64,000 nucleotides of DNA. Origin: Desulfomonile tiedjei (GTDB lineage: Bacteria; Desulfobacterota; Desulfomonilia; Desulfomonilales; Desulfomonilaceae). Of the stretch, positions 1 through 7,997 are shown piece after piece. Position numbers and translations under genes: made by a program. How positions within the stretch are numbered: the first letter of the stretch is position 1; the number at the start of each line of letters is the position of its first letter. The notes beneath the pieces are model-generated. The model ran no database searches and was not told the DNA's origin. It saw only the letters and a list, made by a program, of their open reading frames with translations. The stretch spans positions 1 through 64,000 of the forward strand of contig JACRDF010000037.1 in assembly GCA_016212925.1 (NCBI GenBank), read 5' to 3'.

Positions 1-456
1 ACGTGGCCTTGCGGTCGGCCCCCATAGGGGGCCACTGACGTTGATTGAGGCAGCCTGCCTCTAGTGCGACGCCTTTTACCGTCATTCCTGCGGAAGCAGG
101 AATCCAGTATTTTCATCGAATCCTGGACCCCGGCTTTCGCCGGGGCGACGTCCTGTGACTCCGAGCCTGCTCGGATACATCGGGGATTTTTTCCGGCTGA
201 GCCAACGAACTCTGACCACGTGCCCAGCACGTGGGATTCTGAGTTGAACTAAATTTCAGTGCTTTCAACAGCCCATTTGTAGAGTGATTCTCTTTAACGC
301 GAAAACACTCCTTGCAACTGCTTCAGGGGAAGCGTTGCCCGCGACCGGGGGCCTTGGTATACTATGGCAAGCCCACCGGAACAATCAGGCTGAAAGCTCG
401 GGGCAAACGATCCAAGCAAGCGCGGGACAGTAATAGGGAGTTTTTGGGCTCATACC
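1..456. other. Intergenic region with a palindromic repeat
   Basis: No credible gene was found here. Short open frames lie over repeat sequence or in another frame of the phosphatase gene. The stretch holds the hairpin-rich repeat at 81-150. It also has a short inverted repeat near 221-235, where CACGTG-type arms flank a short loop. Confidence 0.6.
81..150. repeat. Dispersed hairpin repeat, GTCATTCCTGC family, copy 1
   Basis: The element opens with GTCATTCCTGCGGAAGCAGG, which folds on itself, continues with AATCCAG, and closes with a CCCCGGCTTTCGCCGGGG hairpin followed by CGAC. The arrangement of two small hairpins with GTCATT and CGAC ends is common in intergenic DNA of many bacteria. Diverged relatives lie near 48503-48566 and 60856-60945. 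Confidence 0.65.
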
Positions 457-948
457 ATGATACACAAAATTCGTTCATGCTTCATTTACAAATTGTGCGA
501 CCGCGTCTGGGCTGGAGGATATCCCGATGTTGCGGCTATTCAGCGGCTGACAGCGGAAGGCGTCAAATCTTACATAAACCTGACCAGACGCGACGAACAG
601 TGGGTGTATGGCATCAAGAGCTACGAAAGCTTACTTCCTGCCGGCGCAAACCAACTGCGGTTCCCGTTGTGGACCTACTGGTTGCCTCGAGTGACGAGAC
701 TCCTGGAAATTGCGCAGGCCGTGCAGGGCAATGCGCCGAGCTATGTCCATTGCAGGCAAGGCCTCGATAGGACGGGAATGATAGCGGCTTTGGTACTCCT
801 TAGTAGAGGAATGACATTAGATGACACGCTCTCATACTTGAGGAACGCCCGGGGCACGGATTCGCCGCGAATACCTTATCACCTTAAATATCTAAGAAAA
901 CATGCTTCGGATGTGATCAACTCATTTGGGCCTGGAAGATTGCCCTGA
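457..948 (+). CDS. Dual-specificity/tyrosine phosphatase-like protein
   Basis: The 163-residue protein carries the cysteine phosphatase signature HCRQGLDRTG near residues 108-117. This is the CX5R loop, in which the Cys makes a phosphocysteine intermediate and the Arg binds phosphate. The preceding part (AGGYPDVAAIQRLTAEGVKS) resembles the N-terminal half of small DSP-type phosphatases, which begin with a gene-product-in-frame strand and helix. No signal peptide is visible, so it is probably cytoplasmic. The substrate cannot be told; protein phosphotyrosine and inositol phosphates are both possible in this family. The ATG at 457 has a distant GGGAG upstream, so the start is not certain. The 3' end overlaps the convergent pxpC gene by about 30 bases. 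Confidence 0.8.
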   Translation: MIHKIRSCFIYKLCDRVWAGGYPDVAAIQRLTAEGVKSYINLTRRDEQWVYGIKSYESLLPAGANQLRFPLWTYWLPRVTRLLEIAQAVQGNAPSYVHCRQGLDRTGMIAALVLLSRGMTLDDTLSYLRNARGTDSPRIPYHLKYLRKHASDVINSFGPGRLP

Positions 949-1870
949 CGTGTTCAAGTTTCTGAACGTACCGAAAGCGCGCGGCGTGCGCCTGGGCAAG
1001 ATCAACGCGGGCGAAACGGATTACATCGCCGGGCTTGGCCTGGGCCACCAAATCAAGGTTCGCTGTAATTACCGTGGCGATTTTTGCGTACCCGCTCGCG
1101 GTCTGTTCTCCGAGGACAATAATCGGCTGTCCGGCCGCCGGAACCTGGACCATTCCCGGCATATTCCCTTCAGAAATGATGCTTTTGGGAACGCCCTCCA
1201 CAAAAGGAATAACAGGACCTGCCAATCGGTATCCTGCGCGGTTTGCTTCCGAGGTGACGGAGAACTCAGAGTTGAAGAACACCTCGGTCCCCGAGTGGAA
1301 ATAATGGTTCTGAGGGCCGGGCACTGCTCTCAAGGCTATCTCCCGGCTAAAGGTCGGCCTGAGAGCTTCCGGAAGCACCAGACGGAGCGAAACGGCCCCT
1401 GGTTCGCCGCGAGAGATAACGTCTCCTTTGAGTAAAGCACGCCCCTGCACTCCGCCGATCTTCCCACCTGTGTAGGTTGATCGGCTGCCCATCACAATGG
1501 GCACCAGGACCCCTCCGCTGATGGCCAGGTAGGCCCTGACGCCTTGCCGTGCCGCCCTGAAGCTTATGACATCCCCGCGCCTGACTTGAACGGACGCCCA
1601 TCCGGGCTGTGATAGTCCATTTACCAGCACAGGCATGTCCGCGCCGGTAACTGCAACGAGACCGTCTGACAAGACCTCCAACTTGGGCCCTACGAAGGTG
1701 ATTTCCAGGACCGCGGCGGACTCCGGGTTACCGACCAGCATGTTGGCTATACGACATGAAGACTTGTCCAGCGCCCCGGAAATCGGAATGCCAAATTGTT
1801 GAAAGCCGTATCGCCCAAGGTCTTGAACGGTGGTAAATGCGCCGGGTTCCAAAACCCGGAAGATTTCCAT
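917..1870 (-). CDS. 5-oxoprolinase subunit C (biotin-dependent carboxyltransferase-like, PxpC/KipA family)
   Basis: PxpC works with PxpA and PxpB to hydrolyse 5-oxo-L-proline to glutamate with ATP. The 317-residue product starts MEIFRVLEPGAFTTVQDLGRYG, the usual start of this family, and has the cyclophilin-like AHS2 motifs GIPISGALD, GDVISF and the C-terminal GDVIRFARV. The open frame extends upstream to 2014, but the ATG at 1870 is preferred: it matches the family start and shares one base with the pxpB stop (TGATG). It is the last gene of the long minus-strand train. The C terminus overlaps the convergent phosphatase gene. A role in another amide hydrolysis is possible, since AHS1/AHS2 pairs also occur in allophanate and urea enzymes, but the adjacent pxpA favours oxoprolinase. 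Confidence 0.88.
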   Translation of the reverse strand: MEIFRVLEPGAFTTVQDLGRYGFQQFGIPISGALDKSSCRIANMLVGNPESAAVLEITFVGPKLEVLSDGLVAVTGADMPVLVNGLSQPGWASVQVRRGDVISFRAARQGVRAYLAISGGVLVPIVMGSRSTYTGGKIGGVQGRALLKGDVISRGEPGAVSLRLVLPEALRPTFSREIALRAVPGPQNHYFHSGTEVFFNSEFSVTSEANRAGYRLAGPVIPFVEGVPKSIISEGNMPGMVQVPAAGQPIIVLGEQTASGYAKIATVITANLDLVAQAKPGDVIRFARVDLAQAHAARFRYVQKLEHVRAIFQAQMS

Positions 1871-2577
1871 CAGTCGGCCTCCGTCCCGGCAATCCGATGG
1901 TACTCCGCCGTGGAAATGGGCACGAACCTTATCAGGTCTCCGGTGCGGTAAAGGAAAGGGTCCTTGCGAGAAGGCTTGAACAAAGTCAGAGGAGTCCGAC
2001 CGATCAATCGCCAACCACCCGGGCTTTCTATGGGGTACACGCCGGTCTGATTGTTCGCGATCCCCACAGATCCAGCGGGAACCAAAGGACGGGGGGTATC
2101 CAACCGAGGTGTGTGCAGTTCCTCCGGCAACCCCCCCAGGAAAGGAAACCCCGGTGTGAACCCTATCATGTAGATTTGGTAGGCTTGCGAAGAGTGGATG
2201 CGAATCACGTCCGCGACGCTCAGACCTGCGTGCTTTGCCACGAAGTCAATGTCCGGCCCGAAATCGCCGTTGTAAGCAACAGGAATCTCGACCGTTCTAG
2301 GGCCCGGGATTTCAAAGCTGTCCAGGCGATTTTCCAGGTTGACGAGGACCCCGGTTAGCCCCTCCAAATTCACGACCGTCGGATCGTAGATGATTAATAT
2401 GGACCGGTATGTGGGGACAACTTCTATGAACCCGGCAGGTTTCTCCCGATCGAGAGCCAAAGCCACGGCGCGGACTTTGCGGTTGATCTCGGGAGAGATG
2501 GCGTCGCCGTACTCCGCGAGCGCGGCCATGTCACCAACGATCCTGATTACAGGCCTTTCAAAGACCCGCGGGGTCAT
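1870..2577 (-). CDS. 5-oxoprolinase subunit B (PxpB/KipI family)
   Basis: The protein is about 235 residues when started at MTPRVFERPVIRIVGD. An upstream ATG at 2604 would add nine residues, but the 2577 start gives an ATGA overlap with the pxpA stop. AHS1-family features are visible: the N-terminal segment on age/aggregate state (GDMAALAEYGDAIS), VVPTYRSILIIYDP, IPVAYNGDFGPDIDFVAKHAGLS, GFTPGFPFLGGLPEELHTPR and PAGSVGIANNQTGVYPIESPGGW. These last two blocks are diagnostic. It forms the cytoplasmic PxpBC partner of PxpA. Tight coupling on both sides argues for a stoichiometric complex made from one mRNA. Confidence 0.9.
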   Translation of the reverse strand: MTPRVFERPVIRIVGDMAALAEYGDAISPEINRKVRAVALALDREKPAGFIEVVPTYRSILIIYDPTVVNLEGLTGVLVNLENRLDSFEIPGPRTVEIPVAYNGDFGPDIDFVAKHAGLSVADVIRIHSSQAYQIYMIGFTPGFPFLGGLPEELHTPRLDTPRPLVPAGSVGIANNQTGVYPIESPGGWRLIGRTPLTLFKPSRKDPFLYRTGDLIRFVPISTAEYHRIAGTEAD

Positions 2578-3365
2578 GTTTTCCCCGGACCTGCGGCCAT
2601 GCACATAAGGCGAACTGCAACGCCTTCTGATTCAAGCAGCCGGCGAATGCCTCTGACAAGGTCCACGGCTGTGGGATTATCGCCGTGGACACAGATGGTC
2701 TGAGCCTCAAGCCTTATACGAGTCCCTTCGGCCGCCTCTATTTGGCCTTCCTTGGCTATCATTAAGGCCCTTGCCGCCACCGCTTCCGGATCCGAGATCA
2801 CCGCGCCGGGCAGGCGTCTTGGCGTCAACATGCCCTCAGGCGTGTACGCGCGGTCCGGGAAAGCTTCTCGCACGATTTGAAGCCCGGCTCTCCGGCACGC
2901 TGCGGCCATCAGTTCGCCTTTGGGACCTGCCAGAGCCAAACACATCAGTTCAGGATCAACAGAGGCCACTGCCTCCACTACGGCCTCAGCCGCCGCCTGG
3001 CTCTCGGCCGCGGCCCAGTAAAGGCCCCCGTGAGGCTTGACGTGGCGCATCCTCACGCCATTGGCAACGCAAAAGGCTTTCAGAGCGCCTATCTGATAAA
3101 TCACATAGTTCCGTATCTCAGTCCCTGTGCAGTCCATCTGGCGACGCCCGAAGCCCATCAGGTCCGGATAGCCCGGATGCGCGCCGATGCCCACACCATG
3201 TGAGGCTGCCAGTCGGACCGTACGGTCCATTACCATGGGGTCTCCGGCGTGCCAGCCGCAGGCTATATTGGCCGATGAGATATATTTGATGACTTCTTCG
3301 TCGAGCCCGAGCTTGTAAGCTCCAAAGCTCTCGCCCATGTCACAGTTGAGATCTATTTCTTGCAT
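2574..3365 (-). CDS. 5-oxoprolinase subunit A (LamB/YcsF family)
   Basis: The 263-residue protein starts MQEIDLNCDMGESFGAYKLG and includes ISSANIACGWHAGDP, GAHPGYPDLMGFGRR, RMRHVKPHGGLYW and AEGTRIRLEAQTICVHGDNP, all strong signatures of the YcsF/PxpA family. These Asp, His and Lys-rich motifs line the predicted active site, a TIM-like deacetylase-type fold. Together with PxpBC it opens 5-oxoproline, a damage product of glutamine and glutamate, to glutamate. It lies 48 bases downstream of korC on the same strand, so it probably shares the transcript. Length is normal for the family. Confidence 0.93.
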   Translation of the reverse strand: MQEIDLNCDMGESFGAYKLGLDEEVIKYISSANIACGWHAGDPMVMDRTVRLAASHGVGIGAHPGYPDLMGFGRRQMDCTGTEIRNYVIYQIGALKAFCVANGVRMRHVKPHGGLYWAAAESQAAAEAVVEAVASVDPELMCLALAGPKGELMAAACRRAGLQIVREAFPDRAYTPEGMLTPRRLPGAVISDPEAVAARALMIAKEGQIEAAEGTRIRLEAQTICVHGDNPTAVDLVRGIRRLLESEGVAVRLMCMAAGPGKT

Positions 3366-3413
3366 GATTGACCTTGTTCAACGGGAAATGCGGCTGGAGC
3401 AGCCATCGTCTGA

Positions 3414-4028
3414 TCACAGGCTTTCGGCATCCAGGTCCTCGTCCTCTGTCACGCTCGGTTTGCCCGAAATTGCCTTAGCCATGCGTGTGCCCAGACCGAG
3501 CGCTTTTTTGTTCAGCTCGTGGGTGCTGGCCGGAAGCCGGTTCAGAAGCGACTTTTCCAGAGATCTCCGTGTAACGAGGCCGGTGAGTTCCGCGACAGCA
3601 CCCAGAGCCACCACATTAGCCATCATGGTCCTTTTGAGCTTGTCGCGCGCCACGGACGTAAACGGCAATGCAACTGCGCGGCTGCTCGGCGGATGGCTCA
3701 CCAGGTCCTTGTCCACGACTGCCAAAGCACCGGGCTTGAGATCCCAGCAAAAAGCATCACAGGCTTCCTGATTCATGGCGAGCAAAAGGTCCACCTGCGT
3801 GCATAGCGGGTAGTCGATGGGGCTGTCGCTGATGATGATTTCGGCTTTACTGGTACCTCCACGTGCCTCCGGACCATAAGACTGCACCATCGCCACCTCA
3901 CGGCCGTCGAAAACTCCCGCGGCCTCGGCAAGAATCAGTCCTGCAAGGACAATTCCCTGGCCGCCGGAACCGGCAAGCCGGACTTCCACGCGCAGGGACG
4001 GCAAGGGAGAGAGGTCCTTGCGGCTCAT
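3414..4028 (-). CDS. 2-oxoacid:ferredoxin oxidoreductase, gamma subunit
   Basis: The 204-residue protein has the gamma-subunit start VEVRLAGSGGQGIVLAGLILAEAA, a GxGGQG nucleotide-like loop, then YGPEARGGTSKAEIIIS, which is diagnostic for KorC/PorC/VorC subunits. The gamma subunit contributes to CoA handling and the assembly of the alpha-beta-gamma-delta complex. Its start overlaps the korB stop by four bases (ATGA). The substrate class (2-oxoglutarate or branched-chain 2-oxoacid) cannot be settled from this subunit. Cytoplasmic. Confidence 0.9.
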   Translation of the reverse strand: MSRKDLSPLPSLRVEVRLAGSGGQGIVLAGLILAEAAGVFDGREVAMVQSYGPEARGGTSKAEIIISDSPIDYPLCTQVDLLLAMNQEACDAFCWDLKPGALAVVDKDLVSHPPSSRAVALPFTSVARDKLKRTMMANVVALGAVAELTGLVTRRSLEKSLLNRLPASTHELNKKALGLGTRMAKAISGKPSVTEDEDLDAESL

Positions 4029-4873
4029 AACTCGCCCTCGGCTTTCAGCTTTGCCGCGGTCTCGCAGACTCTGCGATAGGAATCCAAATACCGTGGCAGG
4101 TCCCGGTCAACCAGCACTCCTGTGGAGAAGCGGCCTCCCCGCTCGGTTTCGGTCATCTTTTCCCAACGACTGATCGGAACACTGGATGTTTTGAGTTCTT
4201 TCATCATTTCTATATGCGATGCGAACCGATTTTGCCTACCAAAGTTGGTGTAGCAGGGCGAAAGGACTTCCAGAACACTGAAGCCCGGATGGGTCATAGC
4301 CTGACCCATGAGCTTTTCCATCTGGTCCACGTGATAGACTGTGGAGCGAGCCACAAAGGCCGCGCCGGCCGCAGCGCACAGACTACTCATATCAAAAGGC
4401 GGTTCGATTTGGCCATACAATGCCGTAGAAGCCCTGGCCCCAAATGGGGTCGTGGGGCTGTACTGGCCGCCCGTCATGCCGTAATTCTGATTGTTGACTA
4501 TCAGAGCCATGATGTCCAGGTTGCGCCTGGCGGCGTGAATGAGATGGTTACCGCCTATAGCAAGGGCGTCACCGTCCCCCATGACCGTGATCACCGTGAG
4601 TTCAGGTTTTGCCAGCTTTATCCCCGTAGCAAAAGTCAGCGCTCGGCCGTGAGTGGTGTGCACGCTACCCACATCCACGTAAACAGGGAGCCTTCCCGAA
4701 CATCCGATGCCAGAGACCAGCACTACCTCGTCCTTACTCAGACCGCTTTTCACCAGTGCTCTGACAAGCGCGCCCAGAATTATTCCAAGTCCGCAGCCCG
4801 GGCACCAGACGTGAGGGAATTTCTTGTCGTGGCGGAGCCAGTCGTAAACAACGCTGCGGTTTACTTGCTCCAT
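4025..4873 (-). CDS. 2-oxoacid:ferredoxin oxidoreductase, beta (TPP-binding) subunit
   Basis: This 282-residue subunit binds thiamine diphosphate and an iron-sulfur cluster. Visible signatures are HVWCPGCGLGIILGA, GIGCSGRLPVYVD, HTTHGRALTFATGIKLA, the TPP motif GDGDALAIGGNHLIHAARRN, and NNQNYGMTGGQYSPTT. The Cys residues of WCPGCG and the later SPCYTNFGRQNR fit cluster ligands seen in KorB-type subunits. It decarboxylates a 2-oxoacid, passes electrons to ferredoxin and forms acyl-CoA. The short length and the GGQxSPTT block fit the Kor/Vor group rather than pyruvate enzymes. It begins 2 bases after korA ends. Confidence 0.92.
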   Translation of the reverse strand: MEQVNRSVVYDWLRHDKKFPHVWCPGCGLGIILGALVRALVKSGLSKDEVVLVSGIGCSGRLPVYVDVGSVHTTHGRALTFATGIKLAKPELTVITVMGDGDALAIGGNHLIHAARRNLDIMALIVNNQNYGMTGGQYSPTTPFGARASTALYGQIEPPFDMSSLCAAAGAAFVARSTVYHVDQMEKLMGQAMTHPGFSVLEVLSPCYTNFGRQNRFASHIEMMKELKTSSVPISRWEKMTETERGGRFSTGVLVDRDLPRYLDSYRRVCETAAKLKAEGEL

Positions 4874-4875
4874 TG

Positions 4876-6009
4876 TTACACCTCACGCAGGCGTTTCAAA
4901 ATGTCGTCCGGATCGATCATGGTGCCGTCCGTCCTGCTAAGGCCCAGCACTATTGTACGGCCGTCATTCACGCGCATAACTTCCCGCCGAAGCTGTCCCA
5001 TATTAAGTTCAGGTACAACGGCCGCCCTTTTCCCGGCTAGCGCCTCCGACACGGCCCGGCGTGGGAAAGGCCAGAGGGACATAAGCTGCAAGAGCCCCAG
5101 TTTCAAGCCGCGCTCTCGCCCCATACGTACGGCGGCCCTTGCAGATCTGGCCATGCAACCGTAAGCAATAATGAGTTCGTCCGCATCATCCAATTGAAAG
5201 GGTTTGACGTTCTCCAGGTAGCCGAACTGGCGGCTGATCTTTGCGAACAGCCGATTCAGGAACGGTCCCGTTTCGTCAGGCCGGCGGGTTGGAAATCCGC
5301 GCTCGTCATGCACCATCCCCGTCACATGGTAACGGTAACCCTGGCCCAGATCGGCCAGCATCGGAATCAGACTCCCGTCGGTCTTGTACGGCAGATACCA
5401 GTCAGGCGGCACTGTAGGGTGACGGCGACTAATCACTTCAATCTCGCCGGGGTCCGGCAGGACCACTTTTTCTCGGGTATGGGCCACCATCTCATCGGCC
5501 AGGAGAATAACCGGCGTTCGGAAACGTTGCGCGTGATTGAAAGCTGTCACCGTTAGCTGAAAGCATTCTGAGACCGTCGAGGGACAGAGTACTATCGCGG
5601 GATGGTCGCCGTGGGTCCCCCATCGAGCTTGCTGCACGTCGCCCTGCGCCACGTTGGTAGGCAAGCCGGTCGACGGTCCGCCTCGCATCACGTTGACCAG
5701 GACCACAGGCACCTCGGCGATGCACGCGTACCCGAGGTTCTCCTGCATGAGAGAAAACCCGGGTCCACTCGTGGCGGTCATGGACTTGCGGCCGGCCAGG
5801 CTTGCGCCGATGCAGGCGCCCAGAGATGCTATTTCGTCCTCCATTTGAATGAAAACATCTCCTCTTGCCGGCAATTCACGGCTCATAAGTTCCATGATCT
5901 CGCTGGAAGGAGTAATCGGGTAGCCCGCGAAGAAATTACAGCCCGCTGCCAGGGCGCCCAAGACTATGGCTTCATTTCCCTGGAGGAGTTGTCCACGGCC
6001 TTTATGCAT
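4876..6009 (-). CDS. 2-oxoacid:ferredoxin oxidoreductase, alpha subunit
   Basis: The 377-residue alpha subunit opens with LLQGNEAIVLGALAAGCNFFAGYPITPSSEI and continues with EDEIASLGACIGASLAGRKSMTATSGPGFSLM, the canonical pyrimidine-binding and subunit-contact regions of KorA/VorB. The C-terminal half contains the transketolase-C-like domain (LIIAYGCMARSARAAVRMGRERG). It pairs with the beta subunit to make the active site. It overlaps the upstream ferredoxin gene by eight bases. 2-oxoglutarate is the most likely substrate given the pxp genes (glutamate producing), but a branched-chain oxoacid is equally compatible with the Liv transporter upstream; this is inference. Confidence 0.92.
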   Translation of the reverse strand: MHKGRGQLLQGNEAIVLGALAAGCNFFAGYPITPSSEIMELMSRELPARGDVFIQMEDEIASLGACIGASLAGRKSMTATSGPGFSLMQENLGYACIAEVPVVLVNVMRGGPSTGLPTNVAQGDVQQARWGTHGDHPAIVLCPSTVSECFQLTVTAFNHAQRFRTPVILLADEMVAHTREKVVLPDPGEIEVISRRHPTVPPDWYLPYKTDGSLIPMLADLGQGYRYHVTGMVHDERGFPTRRPDETGPFLNRLFAKISRQFGYLENVKPFQLDDADELIIAYGCMARSARAAVRMGRERGLKLGLLQLMSLWPFPRRAVSEALAGKRAAVVPELNMGQLRREVMRVNDGRTIVLGLSRTDGTMIDPDDILKRLREV

Positions 6010-6361
6010 CGTTTTCCTCCTCCGCCTTGGGTGTGCGAGCCACCCTTTCAGGGCTGTGGCTGCGTCCCGCGTCGGCCTTGCGGTCAGCCGGCAAATCTCT
6101 CGCGGTCCGTTGGCCTTCAGTGGGAGGGGTCTTCTCCCCGACGGTTATCGCGAAATCCGGACAGAGCTTTTCGCACAGATGGCAACTGATGCAACTCTCA
6201 GGCCTGGCTACGTATGGGTAGCCCCATTCATCGGTTTCCAACGTATTCTTGGGGCAAAATGCCACGCAATTCCCGCATCGTTTGCACCAAGCGGGGAAGA
6301 AGCTCACATTAGGGAGTTCTTTCTTTGATTTGACGGTTTCGCTTTTCCTCTTCCGGGACAT
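6002..6361 (-). CDS. 2x[4Fe-4S] ferredoxin-type delta subunit of the oxidoreductase
   Basis: The 119-residue protein has two tetracysteine motifs, CKRCGNCVAFCP and CISCHLCEKLCP, separated by about 20 residues, which bind two [4Fe-4S] clusters. It starts with a Lys-rich segment (MSRKRKSETVKSKKEL). The tail after the second cluster is long and charged (EKTPPTEGQRTARDLPADRKADAG), beyond the usual delta subunit. It is the first gene of the kor block and overlaps korA. It delivers electrons from the alpha-beta centre to free ferredoxin. Confidence 0.92.
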   Translation of the reverse strand: MSRKRKSETVKSKKELPNVSFFPAWCKRCGNCVAFCPKNTLETDEWGYPYVARPESCISCHLCEKLCPDFAITVGEKTPPTEGQRTARDLPADRKADAGRSHSPERVARTPKAEEENDA

Positions 6362-6498
6362 TGCTTTAGGTTGACTTCCTCACTGTGCCGCTACGCGTTA
6401 TAAAGGGTACAAGGCCTTAGGGGCATCCATTATCAATAAATGGCACTATAAAAGATGGTCACGCGACCCCGTTTTTGCAAAGCCCGTAATCGGTTGGC

Positions 6499-7242
6499 TC
6501 ACAACCCCAAGAAGGCTTTCCTTATTTCATCCGAGCGGAGCAGGTCCTTGGCGGGACCTTGGTCTGTGATCCGGCCTGTTTGCAGTATATAAGCCCGATC
6601 CGAGATCTCCAGAGCTTCTCGCACATTCTGTTCGACAAGCAGGATGGTCAGCCCCTGCTCTTTGAGCCTTCGCACCGTATCCAGGACCTCGTCCACCAAC
6701 AGGGGAGCCAGGCCCAGGGACGGTTCATCGAGCATCAATATCCTGGGATTGCTCATAAGTCCGCGGCCGATGGCCACCATTTGCTGCTCGCCACCAGACA
6801 TGGTCGCTGTAGCCTGTTCCTTCCGATGACTCAGTGCAGGAAACAGCTGATACACGGACTCCAGATTAGCCTTTTTCCGTTCTTCGTCATCCAGGGTGTA
6901 AGCGCCCAGCAGGAGATTCTCCTCCACCGACAGCGGCTTGAACAACTTCCGATCCTCCGGCACGTAAATCACGCCCATTCGCACTATATCTTCGGTGCGA
7001 CGATCCTGGATTTCCAGCCCATCAAAGAATATTCGTCCCGCGTGCGCGGGCTGAGAGCCCATTATAGCCTTGAGGAGAGTGGATTTGCCGGCCCCGTTGG
7101 AACCGACGACAGAAACCGTCTCACCTGGAAACACTTCAAGACTGACTCCTTGAACCACCGGAGCCGCGCCGTAGCGGACTTTGACATCCTCCAACTTCAG
7201 GATAGGGTCGGTGGTTGGGTCCAAATCAGTTCTCCTGTCCAA
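6499..7242 (-). CDS. livF: Liv-type ABC transporter ATP-binding protein LivF
   Basis: A 247-residue ATPase with Walker A GSNGAGKST, the LivF-type VIYVPEDRKLFKPLSVEENLLLGA block, signature MSGGEQQMVAIGRGLMSNP and Walker B ILMLDEPSLGLAP. It energises uptake of a branched-chain amino acid or similar small organic acid together with LivG. The start appears to be TTG at 7242, eight bases after livG. It ends 137 bases before korD with no clear terminator between, so read-through into kor is plausible. Confidence 0.93.
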   Translation of the reverse strand: MDRRTDLDPTTDPILKLEDVKVRYGAAPVVQGVSLEVFPGETVSVVGSNGAGKSTLLKAIMGSQPAHAGRIFFDGLEIQDRRTEDIVRMGVIYVPEDRKLFKPLSVEENLLLGAYTLDDEERKKANLESVYQLFPALSHRKEQATATMSGGEQQMVAIGRGLMSNPRILMLDEPSLGLAPLLVDEVLDTVRRLKEQGLTILLVEQNVREALEISDRAYILQTGRITDQGPAKDLLRSDEIRKAFLGL

Positions 7243-7250
7243 CTCGCTTG

Positions 7251-7997
7251 TCAGGACATCTTCCCAAGGTGTTCGGCCACGTATCGTTCACCCAGATAAG
7301 CCTTGATGACCTCAGGCCTGCGCACGATCTCCTTCGGCTCGCCTTCGGCGATAAGCCGGCCGGTATCAAGAACCAACACCCGATGAGAAAGGTTCATGAC
7401 CAGCTCCATTACGTGTTCGATGAGAATCACCGTGATGTTCAAATCCGCGCGCACCCAGCGGATTACTTCCATCATTTGCTCGATTTCCGATGGATTCAAG
7501 CCTGCTGCCACTTCATCGAGCAGTAGGAGAGCAGGATCGGTGGCCAGCGCTGTGGCCATGACGACTCTTTTCTGGGCCGCGACCGGCAAGTTGGCCAGCC
7601 GCGCTTGCGACAGGTCAACAAGGTCCATTTTCTCCATCAGGCTCTCAGCCTTGGCTTTGGCCTCCAAACGCGACCTGGTCCTGAGAAAGCTGCCGACCAT
7701 GACGTTTTCAAGGACGCTCAGGTCCCCTGTCGCAACATAGACCTGGAAAGTTCTCGCCAGCCCCAAGCGAGCCATCTGATAGGGTTTGAAGCCGGTCACG
7801 TCTTGATCTTTAAAATAGATGGTTCCCGAAGTTGGCTCATAAAGCCCAGCCATGCAGTTGAAAAGCGTCGATTTCCCGGCCCCGTTCGGACCGATCAATC
7901 CGACGAGTTCACCTTCCGCGACCTCGAAGGAAATGTCCCTGTTGGCGTGGAGCCCTCCGAACATCATGCCGAGGTTTTCAACCTTTAGAAGGGCCAT
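7251..7997 (-). CDS. livG: Liv-type ABC transporter ATP-binding protein LivG
   Basis: A 248-residue ATPase with Walker A GPNGAGKSTLFNCMAG, Q-loop region LARTFQVYVATGDLSVLENVMVG, a degenerate signature LANLPVAAQKRVVMATALATDP, Walker B LLLLDEVAAGLNPSE and the switch His in IEHVMELVMNLSHRVLVLD. The C-terminal PEVIKAYLGE is typical of LivG. In the signature region the usual LSxGQQ is replaced by LPVAAQK, an oddity worth noting. The gene shares a base with the livM stop. Confidence 0.92.
   Translation of the reverse strand: MALLKVENLGMMFGGLHANRDISFEVAEGELVGLIGPNGAGKSTLFNCMAGLYEPTSGTIYFKDQDVTGFKPYQMARLGLARTFQVYVATGDLSVLENVMVGSFLRTRSRLEAKAKAESLMEKMDLVDLSQARLANLPVAAQKRVVMATALATDPALLLLDEVAAGLNPSEIEQMMEVIRWVRADLNITVILIEHVMELVMNLSHRVLVLDTGRLIAEGEPKEIVRRPEVIKAYLGERYVAEHLGKMS

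Noticed and set aside
1-252. Open frame of 62 codons starting at 64
   Set aside because: It runs through the two-hairpin dispersed repeat and has no ribosome-binding site or recognised protein pattern.
926-1435. Plus-strand open frame opposite pxpC
   Set aside because: Antisense shadow of pxpC with no recognisable features.
4214-5164. Plus-strand open frame of 316 codons opposite korB and korA
   Set aside because: It is the antisense shadow of strongly conserved oxidoreductase genes in GC-rich DNA; its translation has no domain.
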